DNA from: Nansenia antarctica
Lineage: Eukaryota; Chordata; Actinopteri; Argentiniformes; Microstomatidae
Assembly: GCA_963989245.1 (NCBI GenBank)
Contig: OZ022346.1
Span: 7,550,426-7,614,425, forward strand
DNA length: 64,000 nt
Direction: 5' to 3'
Positions 32,543-42,710 of this stretch are shown one piece after another (the first letter of the stretch is position 1; each line of letters starts with the position of its first letter). A program made the translations under genes and the position numbers. A model generated the notes under the pieces. That model was not told the DNA's origin. It saw only the letters and a program-made list of their open reading frames with translations, and did no database searches.

Positions 32543-33526
32543 TTGATTGATTGATTGAAAACCTTTATTGTCCCCAATGGGGAAATTTTGTTGTCAAACA
32601 GCTCAGTTAGGGCAGAAAACATTCAGTACAGAAAACAGAAAAACATTCAATAAAATACATAAAACAGTGCAGGCTCAATAAGTAAAAAGTTCCAAAAGTT
32701 CCATCTCCAGGTCTCCCCCACCCTGCAGGGCCTGGTTGTAGAGTCGGAGTGCAGCTGGAATAAAGGACTGTCCAAATCTTTTTGTACTTTGACGGGGGAG
32801 AACAAATCTGTGGCTGAACTTGCTCCTCATCCCTGCCAGCTCGCAGTACATCGGGTGGGAGGGATTGGCCAGCATGGCCGCCAGTTTTTTCCCCATCCTC
32901 TGTTCTGCCACCACCTCTAGGCTGTCCAGCCCGGTCCCCACCACAGAGCTGGTATTCTTCACCAGTTTGTTTAGCTTCGCAGCATCCCTGGCACAGATGT
33001 TTCCACCCCAGCAGGCCACGGCGAAGAACAGAACGCTGGCAACCACCGACTGATAAAACATTTGCAGCAGCTTGTTGCAGACACCGAAAGACCTCAGCCT
33101 TCTCAGGAAAAACAGTCTGCTCTGCCCTTTCCTGAGAAGAGCCTCGGTGTTGTCAGTCCAGTCCAGTTTGTTATTAATTTGTACTCCCAGGTACCTGTAG
33201 GAGTCCACCCTCTCGACTTCCACCCCCTTGATGATGATGGGGGCTGGGGTCCTTCTCTTCCTCCTAAAATCCACCACCAACTCCTTTGTTTTGCTGGTGT
33301 TAAGCAAAAGGTAGTTGGTGTCGCACCACTGCACGAAGCTCTCCACCAGGGCCCTGTACTCCTCATCCCTGTCGTCTGTGATGTAACCGACGATAGAGGA
33401 GTCATCCGAAAACTTCTGCAGGTGGCACTGGTCGGAGCTAAACTGGAAGTCGGAGGTATAGAGGGTGAAGAGAAAGGGTGACAGAACAGTTCCCTGGGGG
33501 GCACCGGTGTTGCACACCACCACCTC
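32543..33526 (-). mobile_element. 5'-truncated LINE insertion, unit 2
   Basis: Duplicate of the unit-1 insertion at a 4,481-bp offset with identical boundaries and AGTC flanks. It differs by a few bases, e.g. GCCTTC to GTATTC near 32953, which changes KKASS to KNTSS in the encoded RT remnant. It arose by segmental duplication and not by a second insertion. Confidence 0.9.
32675..33526 (-). pseudogene. LINE RT C-terminal half, unit 2
   Basis: Same open remnant as in unit 1, including the SDD motif C variant and an identical stop position. It is a duplicate pseudogene. Confidence 0.85.
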
Positions 33527-33884
33527 AGTCAATCTCTGACACGTCAATACACGTCACGGTTTAACCACAATAGTTTCTATATGCATTCCACCAAATAATA
33601 CAACATATTTAACTTAACATTGTTCATGTACTGCTAATGTACAAAACATCCCAGAAATGCTACTTATGACTGTTCCAAACTGGGAAATTCAATACGTCCC
33701 ACGGTCACGTGGTAAGCCGTCTCCAATCGTAGCGGAAGAAGGCATTTGCTCATCAAAATCACATTTACCGCAAACTGGAAATAATGACCAACCGGTTACA
33801 TGTAGTAAAACGTAATGTGATTATTATGGGCCATGTTTTGGATATTGACGCTTAGCTTTTCGCCTGAATATGAATGACACAGAC

Positions 33885-33885
<1 letters not shown>

Positions 33886-33928
<43 letters not shown>
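33886..33928. repeat. (CA)n microsatellite, unit 2
   Basis: Shorter version of the same locus. Confidence 0.95.
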
Positions 33929-34242
33929 CAGCCGATAGAAAGACCTCTGTCGCCCTCTAGCGGTTATATTACACTTTGACCAGACATCTCTGACCTGTCC
34001 TGTTTCTCCCCGGTTAATTGTCAGTACTATCCTTGATGATCGACTAAATTAATTGTAGGACTGTGTACAAGTGAAAACAAACCACAGACCAAAGTAATCA
34101 GAGGCATGACCATTTATGTGGAATAAACTCGTTTCACAAGCACTACGACTTCACCCAATGAGCCTAGTCACTGTGGCTGTGATAGCACTGGCCAACCCAG
34201 TTAAAACCAAGGCTTTGGACTTTTGGGGGACTGCCAGTTGAG

Positions 34243-34465
34243 CTTTCTCCAAGCTCTGGAGGGGTCGGCGATGTCACAGTGTGGGTTGAAGAGCTCTCAC
34301 CAAGCTCTGGAGGGGTCGGCGATGTCACAGTGTGGGTTGAAGAGCTCTCACCAAGCTCTGGAGGGGTCGGCAATGTCACAGTGTGGGTTGAAGAGCTCTC
34401 ACCAAGCTCTGGAGGGGTCGGCGATGTCACAGTGTGGGTTGAAGAGCTCTCACCAAGCTCTACCC
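34243..34465. repeat. 51-bp minisatellite, unit 2
   Basis: Same repeat, including the single GGCAATG variant in the third copy that is shared with unit 1. Confidence 0.95.
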
Positions 34466-35766
34466 TGGGAGGCCATGGAGGATGGCTGAAGAGACACCAG
34501 GCAGTGCTACAGTAGTAAGAAATACATTAGTTAGTGCAGAGAGTCCATAGTCATCACTGTATGACAGAGTCCATAGTCATCACTGTATGACAGAGTCCAT
34601 AGTCATCACTGTATGACAGTCCACAGCTGGCTCACAGGTGACCACACAGAACAATTACAAGCTTCAGAATAACAGTAGTTAGATCTGCTGACAAGGTGAT
34701 GGAGCATTTTAGTGACTTGACATGTGAGCATAACTTGTCATGATCATGACTAATATCTGTTGCGATGTGAACTCAAATCAACCCACAACCCATTTCAAAT
34801 CAACCCACAACCCCAACGATTGCTTTGTCAAGAGATGTAAGTCTAAGACACGTACCTGACTTTAGCGAGGTGTGAGATCTGACTAACGCTGGTCTGAGAA
34901 CTGATGGAGGAGGCAGGACATGGACCCACTCTGCTTTTGGAAAGGTTCTTGAAAAGAGACACAGGTAGAGATGAGGAAGCATTGATACACACTGGTAAGT
35001 AACAAAGCTAAATGTCTAAAACTGAGATTCATCTGATATTACATCACTATTAGCTCACAAGAGATAGATGCTGCTTCTATCACTTCATACTGGGGCGGAC
35101 CTTGTTCAGATCTTGTGGCTCTGCGCAGCCCCAGCCGGCGGGCTGATTGGCTGTGTTCCAGGATCACGGGATAATAGTGAAGCTACAACAATTGATATAT
35201 AATGGAACTTCCGGATTTAGCCACTGTTTTCAAAATAAAAGCGATCCATCGAATGATATGGAGGGGGGGACACGTTGAAAAACAGATCCAGTATCTAAAA
35301 ACAAACTGTCACTGTCAATATAGTTAACCTTCCCTAAAGGGACAGTTCACTCCAAACTCCAACTTTTCAGATCTCAACAGTGGGTTGGTGCTTCTAGGTT
35401 GGTGCATAGCCTGGTAAACCCACCCAGACAGCTTGTAAGTGCATAACTACTAGGCCTATTTAGAAACCAGAGCAGTACATGTACATGTTCTGCAACTTTT
35501 GATATGAACACACATGGTGCTTCACTTGAGTCAAAGTGACAATGAGACAATTTAGCAAAACAGCATATATCTTTTTCATTGAGAACATGCAGCATAGGGT
35601 TCCCTGGTTGTGAGGTGTACTTCTCTCTTTCTGCTAAGGTTAGAGAATGTTAGAGAACCAAGCGTGACAGACAGGCCAGTGTTCTGCTGAAACCACCCGC
35701 CTCACGCAGGGGAAGTGGAACCCTGTGACATTAGTCTGGTTTTGGCTCAGCTCCGCTCTCCCTGAG

Positions 35767-36039
35767 TGTAATGGACTGACTTATATAGCTATGCCTTATT
35801 CCAAAGCGCTTTACAACGGCCTCTCATTCACCCATTCACACACACACATTCCACACACCAATGGCGGCAAGCTACCATGCAAGGCGCCGGCCCGCTCACT
35901 GGGAGCAACTTGGGGTTCAGTGTCTTGCCCAAGGACACTTCGACATGTGGCCAGCCGGGGCTCGAACCGCCGATCTGCCAACCTTGCGATCAGATTAGAT
36001 GCCGACTCTACCTCCTGAGACACAGCCGCCCCTCTCTCT
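35767..36039 (-). mobile_element. tRNA-derived SINE, unit 3
   Basis: Nearly identical to the copy 4,449 bp upstream, with the same head, B box and tail. Its presence at the same place in each unit shows that the SINE insertion predates the duplications. Confidence 0.85.
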
Positions 36040-36094
36040 GCCGCACACCTCTCGGTCCCGTCTCCCATGTCAGGAAGTCAGAAACACGGTGGAG

Positions 36095-36288
36095 TAGTGG
36101 ACAGGTAGTAATGGACAGGTAGTAATGGACAGGTAGTAATGGACAGGTAGTAATGGACAGGTAGTAGTGGACAGGTAGTAATGGACAGGTAGTAATGGAC
36201 AGGTAGTAATGGACAGGTAGTAATGGACAGGTAGTAATGGACAGGTAGTAATGGACAGGTAGTAGTGGACAGGTAGTAGTGGAACTGC
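36095..36288. repeat. 14-bp minisatellite GGACAGGTAGTAAT, unit 3
   Basis: About 14 copies in the same location relative to the SINE. Confidence 0.95.
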
Positions 36289-36739
36289 TTATTGCACAAT
36301 GCTATTTATACTATTTCAAAAACAGAAATTATCTTCTCATTGTGTTGCGTCTACATATTTCATAATGTCTTCATAATGGAATAACATACATTAATACCAA
36401 TTGAAATTGGTAATACAGGTCTACAAAATAAGAGTAAGTTATGACCATTCATTTTACAACGTGTAGAAACATTTGTACAAACCTTATGAAATGTCACACT
36501 CTGGTGGCCAGAATAAAAGCTGTGCAGCAGCAACATTACTGAGTCAACCAGTAGTAATTATGTGGCTGAGCAGAAGGCTGGTCTCAATGTAATGGAACAG
36601 TTTCCTTTATTTTTAGAGCCGCTCTGCCTCTAGTTAGTTGATTGTATACATGGTGTTGTGTTTTTATAAAAAAAACACCTGGTTGCTACAAATGCAGAGC
36701 TTTGGGAGATTTTCTGGCAACCGTTCTCAAATGGGACAT

Positions 36740-36887
36740 TCCCAGAGAGGCCTGTGATGAAGCAGGTAGCACTGAAGTATCAGGCAGCACCCAGTGAACT
36801 GGGTAGCACAGAGTCCAAGCCTGCCCAGTTGCATCTGTAGCAACCAGCTACTACACTTGACCTTAGCCAAAAGGCCGAGGAAGCGAT
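36740..36887 (-). ncRNA. U2-headed snRNA-like segment, unit 3 (promoter in place)
   Basis: The U2-matching head starts at 36887 on - (GTAGTA at 36854-36849). It shares the extra C with units 1 and 2 but has no LINE insertion. The PSE-like element lies at 36946-36934 (-47 to -59) with one substitution relative to the other copies. Downstream it carries the same non-U2 hairpins. Confidence 0.5.
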
Positions 36888-36933
36888 ACCTACAATGGGT
36901 ACGAGGTAGGAGAGTCAATCTCTGACACGTCAA

Positions 36934-36946
36934 TACACCTCACGGT
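36934..36946 (-). promoter_or_regulatory. PSE-like element of the unit-3 copy
   Basis: ACCGTGAGGTGTA on -, one substitution from the other copies, at -47 to -59 from 36887. Confidence 0.45.
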
Positions 36947-37853
36947 TTAACCACAAGTGTTTCTATATGCATTCCACCAAATAATACAACATATTTAACT
37001 TAACATTGTTCATGTACTGCTAATGTACAAAACATCCCAGAAATGCTACTTATGACTGTTCCAAACTGGGAAATTCAATACGTCCCACGGTCACGTGGTA
37101 AGCCGTCTCCAATCGTAGCGGAAGAAGGCATTTGCTCATCAAAATCACATTTACCGCAAACTGGAAATAATGACCAACCGGTTACATGTAGTAAAACGTA
37201 ATGTGATTATTATGGGCCATGTTTTGGATATTGACGCTTAGCTTTTCGCCTGAATATGAATGACACAGACACACGCACACATACACACACACAGCAGCCG
37301 ATAGAAAGACCTCTGTCGCCCTCTAGCGGTTATATTACACTTTGACCAGACATCTCTGACCTGTCCTGGGGGGTATTCCACGAAGCTCGATAATTTTCTA
37401 AGCCTCGATAAAGTTTTAAGCCTCGATAATGTTAGCTTGTGTTCGGTGCCATCAATGTGGCTCAAATAATTCGCTGCTTGGTTGAGCTCCTTCTGAGTCA
37501 GATATAACTAGCCTGGTCGCGACCAGGCTAAAACACAGGCTATGCAGCGTTTCCCAAACTGTGGGTCGCGACCCCCTAGTGGGGCGCGGGGGTACTTGCA
37601 GGGGGGGCGCAGAAATAATGGGAGGGGAAAAAAATGCACACACAAGAGCTGTAAACAAACACTGCTTGCTTAAGGTTACCATCAGGGGTGTTGTGGGCGT
37701 TGGATGATAAAAATGAGAACCTGAATGGAGCGCAGGCCATAAACTGTAACAAAGAGGCAGCGAGGGGGCTCCATTCACGTCATTGACGCGCGCTCCATTC
37801 ACGTCATTGACGCGCGCACTCCCTCCTCCAGCTATCTAGCAGCAACAACAACA

Positions 37854-39680
37854 ATGGATAAGTTTATGAAAGAGCCAGAAGCTAAACGAAAAGCGAAGGA
37901 GCCCATGACAAACGTCCCAAAGCCAAAGTCAAGAAAGTATGACGATACATACCTCTCCCTGGGCTTCACGTCTAATGTGGTCGGTGCGGAGGAACGACCA
38001 CTGTGTGTCCTCTGTCTCAAAACTTTAGCGGCAGAAAGCATGAAGCCTAGCAAGTTGAAACGTCACTTGGAGACCACACACCCGACTGATGTGAAGAAGC
38101 CCCTCGATTTCTTCAAGAGAAAACTCCAAGAATACCGTGGTCAGCAGAGCCGTTTCGTTAAAACAGCATCTGTTACGTCTAATGCTCAACTTGCCTCCTA
38201 CAAAGTGGCATATCGTATCGCCCAGTCTAAAAAACCACACACCATCGCTGAGGAGTTAATACTCCCTGCTGCAATAGATATGGTTTCACATATGATAGAC
38301 GAGGCAACAGCCCAAAAACTCAAAGCTATCCCCCTGTCAAACAACACTATTGCGAGACGCATCAATGACATCTCAGAAGACATGAAAGAGCAGCTTGTTG
38401 AGAAAATAAAAGACCAACGCTTTGCGCTCCAGGTAGACGAGGCCACAGATAGTAACAAGGACTGTCTGTTAATAGCGTATGTCAGATACATTGATGCGGA
38501 GGGTTTGAGCGAGGATTTGCTATTTTGCAACTATGTCCCAAACAGAGCAACAGCTGATGAACTGTTCAAAATCATAGACAAATACCTGAGTGAAGCCGAT
38601 CTGAAATGGGAGGACTGTGTGGGGATATGCACCGACGGTGCCCAGGCCATGGCAGGAAAACGGGGAGGGCTCCAGACGCTCATCAAGCGCGTTGCACCGA
38701 AAGCAGTGTGGACTCACTGCATAATACACAGGGAGGCACTCGCGTCAAAGCAGCTGAGTCCAGAGTTGAATGACGTTTTGTCTCATGTTATCACCACCGT
38801 CAATTACATAAAAACAAGACCACTGAAAGCTCGCATTTTTTCCGCTTTGTGCGAGGAGATGGGCTCCGAGCACACAGCCGTGCTATTTCACAGCGAGTCG
38901 CGTTGGCTCTCTCGCGGAAAGGTGCTGTCCAGGGTGCTATCGCTGAAAGATGAGATCCGAATCTACTTGGAGGAGGAAGGGAACGAACTTGCCAGCAAGT
39001 TTAATGATGAAGACTTCCTCATGAAATTGGCCTACCTAAGCGACATGTTTGAGAAGCTCAATGAATTGAATCTACAGTTGCAGGGCAACAACACACACCT
39101 TCCACATCTGGCAGACAGGATACAATCTTTCACACGGAAACTGGACATGTGGGGCAGGAGACTTGAACAGGGGGACATCGACTCATTTGGGAATCTGAAG
39201 GCATTCATCGAGACCAATGAGCTGCAGAGCACAGTGGTTCCATGTATGAGAGAGCACATCTCAGCCCTGAAACAAAGCTTCCAGAAATACTTCTCTGTGG
39301 ATGACAGTGCCAAATACGACTGGATTAGAGATCCATTTGTTGCACCACCACCTGCCATGTTCAGCACTGCGGAAGAGGAACAGTACATCGACATGACTTC
39401 AGAGTCAACCATGAGGCTGCAGTTCACATCCACGACTTTGGCTGGGTTTTGGATTGGAGTGGAGAAGGACTACCCTCTCATTGGACAGAAAGCTGTGGGA
39501 ATACTGCTGCCTTTTGCAACATCGTACCTGTGTGAGATAGGCTTTTCTGCTGTTGCTGCTATCAAAAGCAAATACAGGTCGAAGTTGAACATTGAGAATG
39601 AACTGAGAGTGGCAGTCTCAAAACAACAACCCCGCTTTGAGAAGATTTGCAAGGCAAAGCAAGCACACACAAGTCATTGA
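37854..39680 (+). CDS. hAT family transposase, ZBED5-like, intact 608 codons
   Basis: The open frame runs from ATG at 37854 (context AACAATGG) to TGA at 39678-39680. An N-terminal basic region is followed by a BED-type finger (CVLC at residues 52-55, then LKRHLETTH). RNase H-fold catalytic blocks follow: ALQVDEATDSN (~residue 195) and GICTDGAQAMAGKRGG (~260). Next are the HCIIHREAL insertion-domain motif, RWLSRGKVL, and the C-terminal hATC dimerisation block (LPFATSYLCEIGFSAVAAIK). Length and order match vertebrate ZBED5/Buster-like proteins. No stop or frameshift is seen, so it may still be functional or recently active. The product would bind its TIRs in the nucleus and catalyse cut-and-paste transposition. 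Confidence 0.85.
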   Translation: MDKFMKEPEAKRKAKEPMTNVPKPKSRKYDDTYLSLGFTSNVVGAEERPLCVLCLKTLAAESMKPSKLKRHLETTHPTDVKKPLDFFKRKLQEYRGQQSRFVKTASVTSNAQLASYKVAYRIAQSKKPHTIAEELILPAAIDMVSHMIDEATAQKLKAIPLSNNTIARRINDISEDMKEQLVEKIKDQRFALQVDEATDSNKDCLLIAYVRYIDAEGLSEDLLFCNYVPNRATADELFKIIDKYLSEADLKWEDCVGICTDGAQAMAGKRGGLQTLIKRVAPKAVWTHCIIHREALASKQLSPELNDVLSHVITTVNYIKTRPLKARIFSALCEEMGSEHTAVLFHSESRWLSRGKVLSRVLSLKDEIRIYLEEEGNELASKFNDEDFLMKLAYLSDMFEKLNELNLQLQGNNTHLPHLADRIQSFTRKLDMWGRRLEQGDIDSFGNLKAFIETNELQSTVVPCMREHISALKQSFQKYFSVDDSAKYDWIRDPFVAPPPAMFSTAEEEQYIDMTSESTMRLQFTSTTLAGFWIGVEKDYPLIGQKAVGILLPFATSYLCEIGFSAVAAIKSKYRSKLNIENELRVAVSKQQPRFEKICKAKQAHTSH

Positions 39681-39809
39681 TCGTAATTGTGATAGATCGT
39701 AATTCTCTCTCTCTCTCTCTCTCTGTCGTGGGCGGTCGCATTCCTTTTCGCTCTCCTCTCCCCTGCTTTTTTTGTTTGCTCTACACTGCACTGACTCTTC
39801 AGAAGCAAA

Positions 39810-40229
39810 ATGGATTTGTTAAGCTGGTCCCTGAATACAATTGATAACCTATTTTCCACGAGGAAAGCTGGTTCGGGGGAACCTGCCTGCCCAGACGGAA
39901 CCTTTGCCGCAGGTTACATCAGAGATGCCTGGGACAACTGGCGTCTCGTTTGCTTGGCAGTCATGTCGATTGAGGACGTGGAAGATGTTTTCATTTTCGG
40001 ATTCATGATAGTTGGACACATTGGACTAGGGTTGAGTAGTGTGATGATCTATCGGCAAATTAAAAAGCTGGGAGCAGCGATTAGCGAGCTGCGCGAGCTG
40101 CCCCACTTGATCAAAGAACTGGGGAGGGCGGCTGGAATGCACGGCGCTGCGCTTACGGATCTGAACCGTAAGGTCCTGGATCTGGATCGCAGGGTGGGCA
40201 ATCTTGCTGCTCCCCAAATTGGCGTTTGA
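39810..40229 (+). CDS. 139-aa protein with one predicted membrane segment, unknown family
   Basis: The start is ATG at 39810 in good context (AGCAAAATGG) and the stop is at 40227-40229. Residues ~59-80 (DVFIFGFMIVGHIGLGLSSV) form one hydrophobic helix. An acidic/aromatic N-terminal half precedes it. A charged, heptad-like C-terminal half follows (KLGAAISELRELPHLIKELG, then LNRKVLDLDRRVGNL), which could form a coiled coil. I do not recognise the family. Its small size and location inside a retroposon-like unit suggest an element-encoded accessory membrane protein. No stop codons interrupt it, and composition is more GC-rich than the flanks. Confidence 0.5.
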   Translation: MDLLSWSLNTIDNLFSTRKAGSGEPACPDGTFAAGYIRDAWDNWRLVCLAVMSIEDVEDVFIFGFMIVGHIGLGLSSVMIYRQIKKLGAAISELRELPHLIKELGRAAGMHGAALTDLNRKVLDLDRRVGNLAAPQIGV

Positions 40230-40494
40230 CAGGAGACCCCAAATTTTCGAGAGGTTTGATTCTATGGAATGCTGTTTTTCCTCGCAGTGAACCCATTCAC
40301 CTGATTATGGCCCAAAAACTCCCCCATGCCCTGAAGACTCCATGCAGCGTGCCAACCCCCCCCCCCCCCTCTGGTGAACTCTGTGCCGCCTTCTGGGGCA
40401 GTGCTCAAGGCCGTTGTCCATAGCGACACTGATTGCTGCTCTACTACGAGGACGGGTCGGACTGACCCAGAACATCCTGAGACTTTACCCCACC

Positions 40495-40610
40495 TTATCT
40501 CTCTACCCCCCCCACTCCTCCCTCCCCCCACCCATACCTACCTACCCACCCCACTCCTCCCTCCCCCTGCCCATGCCACCCCGCCACCCCCCCCCCCCCT
40601 CCCTTCTACA
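40495..40610. repeat. C-rich (CCCACTCCTCCCTCCCCC)n tract
   Basis: Degenerate repeats of CTACCCACCCCACTCCTCCC in the 3' region of the retroposon-like segment. Confidence 0.8.
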
Positions 40611-41244
40611 GTATTCTGTGGACTACAGCGCCGAGGCGTGGGTAACCCGCAATATGGCTGCCGTGGTTTTACAGTTTGTTGTGTTCTCTCTGCATTGCTG
40701 TCTGTCCTGTGTTGTTTTGTTTGCATTGCATTTAGAAATGCTCTTACTGTAACGCCGAATCAAGTTCCTATATGTGTATGCATAAATGGCAATAAACGTT
40801 ATCTCATCTCTCATCTCATCTCTCATCTCTCATCTCATCTCATCTCATCTCATCTCATCTCTCAAGAATAGTGATGCAGTAGAAATTAGTTAATGTTGAT
40901 ATGTTGAATATTTCAGTGGCACAGGATCATTTGCCAAGCACTTATGTTCCTTTTCAAACCATAATAAAATATAAAACTATAGTTGGATATACTGTATGTG
41001 TCTTGTTATTATTAGAAGAGAAAATGTAATGTTTTTACAACTTTATACAATTAATTATATCAATCTAGGTGGGAACCGGGTTAGGGGGGGCTCGAAAATA
41101 TTTCCAATTACCCAAGGGGGGCCTGATTGAAAAAGTTTGGGAACCACTGGGCTATAGTGAGACGCGCGTCAAAAAAGGCTCACAGGCGGAAACTACATCC
41201 TGAACGACAGTTCCTCCCTAGGAAATATTAGTTCCCACTTCACA

Positions 41245-41385
41245 CGAGATAGATAGATTAGATAGTTTGACTGTGTGATAGATAGATAATTTGATATTTT
41301 GAAAGTGTGATCGATCGATAGATAGTTTGATTGTGTGATAGATAACTTGATATTTTGAAAGTGAGATAGATAGATCGATATATCA
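41245..41385. repeat. (GATA)n-type degenerate repeat
   Basis: GATAGATAGATA alternates with TTTGATTGTGTGATAGATA in ~40-55 bp units, in the 3' part of the composite insertion. Confidence 0.8.
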
Positions 41386-41446
41386 ATAAAGAAAAGAGTG
41401 TAAAAAAAAAAGTAATTGTCTCAACTTGCATTGCCGTCATCACAGC

Positions 41447-41540
41447 GGTCTGGCTGGCGTAGTGGTTAAGGCTGCGGACTCGAGTTCCAAAGGTTGCGAG
41501 TTTGAGACTTGACTAAGTCATTCATTTTTTTTTTTTTTAC
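41447..41540 (+). tRNA. tRNA-like sequence with Pol III terminator (pseudogene or SINE head)
   Basis: TGGCGTAGTGGTTAAGGC fits an A box and GGTTGCGAGTTTGAGAC a degenerate B box, ~35 nt apart. The anticodon-loop region reads GACTCGAGTTCCAA. A T-run of 14 at 41526-41539 would act as a terminator. Mismatches in the B box favour a pseudogene or SINE head. Confidence 0.4.
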
Positions 41541-41692
41541 ATTTAACCGAAGATTTCATGCAAAGGTTTCAAACACCATTGTAATCGTGTCAGTTCTTGT
41601 AAATTAGCCTGCACCATAATTTTATAGCCTACAATACTTTTTTAGATGAGATTTTAGATTAGATTCAGACAACGAAATGCAGTAAAAAGTGC

Positions 41693-41776
41693 ATCTGCAG
41701 AGGGATTCGAACCACTGATATAAAATGACGAATAAATCCTATGGCAGCAGTCAATACCACTAGGCCATTGTGGCGA
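41693..41776 (-). tRNA. tRNA-like sequence (pseudogene or SINE head), reverse strand
   Basis: On -, TGGCCTAGTGGTATTGACTG is a good A box and GGTTCGAATCCC an exact B box, with a 20-nt expanded middle region. The acceptor stem does not pair convincingly. It is probably a tRNA-derived remnant. Confidence 0.4.
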
Positions 41777-42487
41777 TATGACGGTTTGTAGCCTGCTGCG
41801 GATATCACCACAGTAGTAATATTCATTTATTAAAATATGAACATATAACAATAACTGTGGCTAGTATGACCTACGCATTTAATCGGTCAGCAATTTCTTG
41901 CCAAACCATTTCCCTCGCCTTGTTAATTGCGGCAGTATTGCACTATTTTACATCTTATTTTTCCGTCTTCATAAAAATCAATAATTCGGAATGCTGCGCA
42001 AATGTAGTACCCCTGCAGAGTGGAGTATCTTCATTTCGACAGATCGACACTTCAGGGCTTTTTATGTCTGCGTGCACGCGCCCATATCGAAGATTTGTAA
42101 GCCTGTCTTCTGTGAACACTGATGACACAAGGCTGATCCTCGTTCGAGGAATCACCTGAGGCTTGAATTCCAATCTCGAGTTGCCTGAGCGCCGCATTTA
42201 TTTATAGCGCAGCTAAACTGATCCACCTTTAGTGGAATGACCCCCAGTTTCTCCCCGGTTAATTGTCAGTACTATCCTTGATGATCGACTAAATTAATTG
42301 TAGGACTGTGTACAAGTGAAAACAAACCACAGACCAAAGTAATCAGAGGCATGACCATTTATGTGGAATAAACTCGTTTCACAAGCACTACGACTTCACC
42401 CAATGAGCCTAGTCACTGTGGCTGTGATAGCACTGGCCAACCCAGTTAAAACCAAGGCTTTGGACTTTTGGGGGACTGCCAGTTGAG

Positions 42488-42710
42488 CTTTCTCCAAGCT
42501 CTGGAGGGGTCGGCGATGTCACAGTGTGGGTTGAAGAGCTCTCACCAAGCTCTGGAGGGGTCGGCGATGTCACAGTGTGGGTTGAAGAGCTCTCACCAAG
42601 CTCTGGAGGGGTCGGCGATGTCACAGTGTGGGTTGAAGAGCTCTCACCAAGCTCTGGAGGGGTCGGCGATGTCACAGTGTGGGTTGAAGAGCTCTCACCA
42701 AGCTCTACCC
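42488..42710. repeat. 51-bp minisatellite, unit 3
   Basis: Same repeat. All copies have GGCGATG, as in unit 4, so the GGCAATG variant marks units 1 and 2. Confidence 0.95.

Larger units (their letters stand above)
39723..40866 (+). mobile_element. Retroposon-like segment with 139-codon ORF and (TCTCATC)n tail
   Basis: This segment lies between the transposase stop and the right TIR of the hAT element and is unrelated to hAT sequence. It begins after a (CT)n run, carries one small ORF and a C/T-rich UTR, and ends GGCAATAAACGTTATC plus (TCATCTC)n at 40800-40866. The AATAAA plus microsatellite terminus imitates the 3' ends of fish LINE/SINE retroposons. The 5' boundary and target duplication are uncertain. 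Confidence 0.5.
37545..41149 (+). mobile_element. hAT (Buster/ZBED5-like) transposon with intact transposase
   Basis: The 5' end CAGCGTTTCCCAAACT and the 3' end AGTTTGGGAACCACTG are inverted with two mismatches. Flanks AGGCTATG (left) and GGCTATAG (right) share GGCTAT, consistent with a worn 8-bp target duplication. It encloses a full-length open transposase gene and, in its 3' part, the retroposon-like segment at 39.7-40.87 kb. Confidence 0.85.
37369..42247. mobile_element. Composite 4.9-kb insertion with GGGGGTATTCCAC ends, unit 3
   Basis: The array unit is continuous on either side (CCTGTCCTG before, GTTTCTCCCCGG after). The inserted block starts CTGGGGGGTATTCCACGAAG and ends with the inverted CTTTAGTGGAATGACCCCCAG, so it has MITE-like TIRs akin to those at 15036-15200. 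It contains a hAT transposon, a retroposon-like segment and two tRNA-like sequences. A perfect 18-bp palindrome GCCTGGTCGCGACCAGGC lies at 37511-37528. Confidence 0.75.

Noticed and set aside
41447..41776. Functional tRNA genes
   Set aside because: A and B boxes are present, but acceptor stems do not pair, one B box is degenerate and the other has an oversized middle region.
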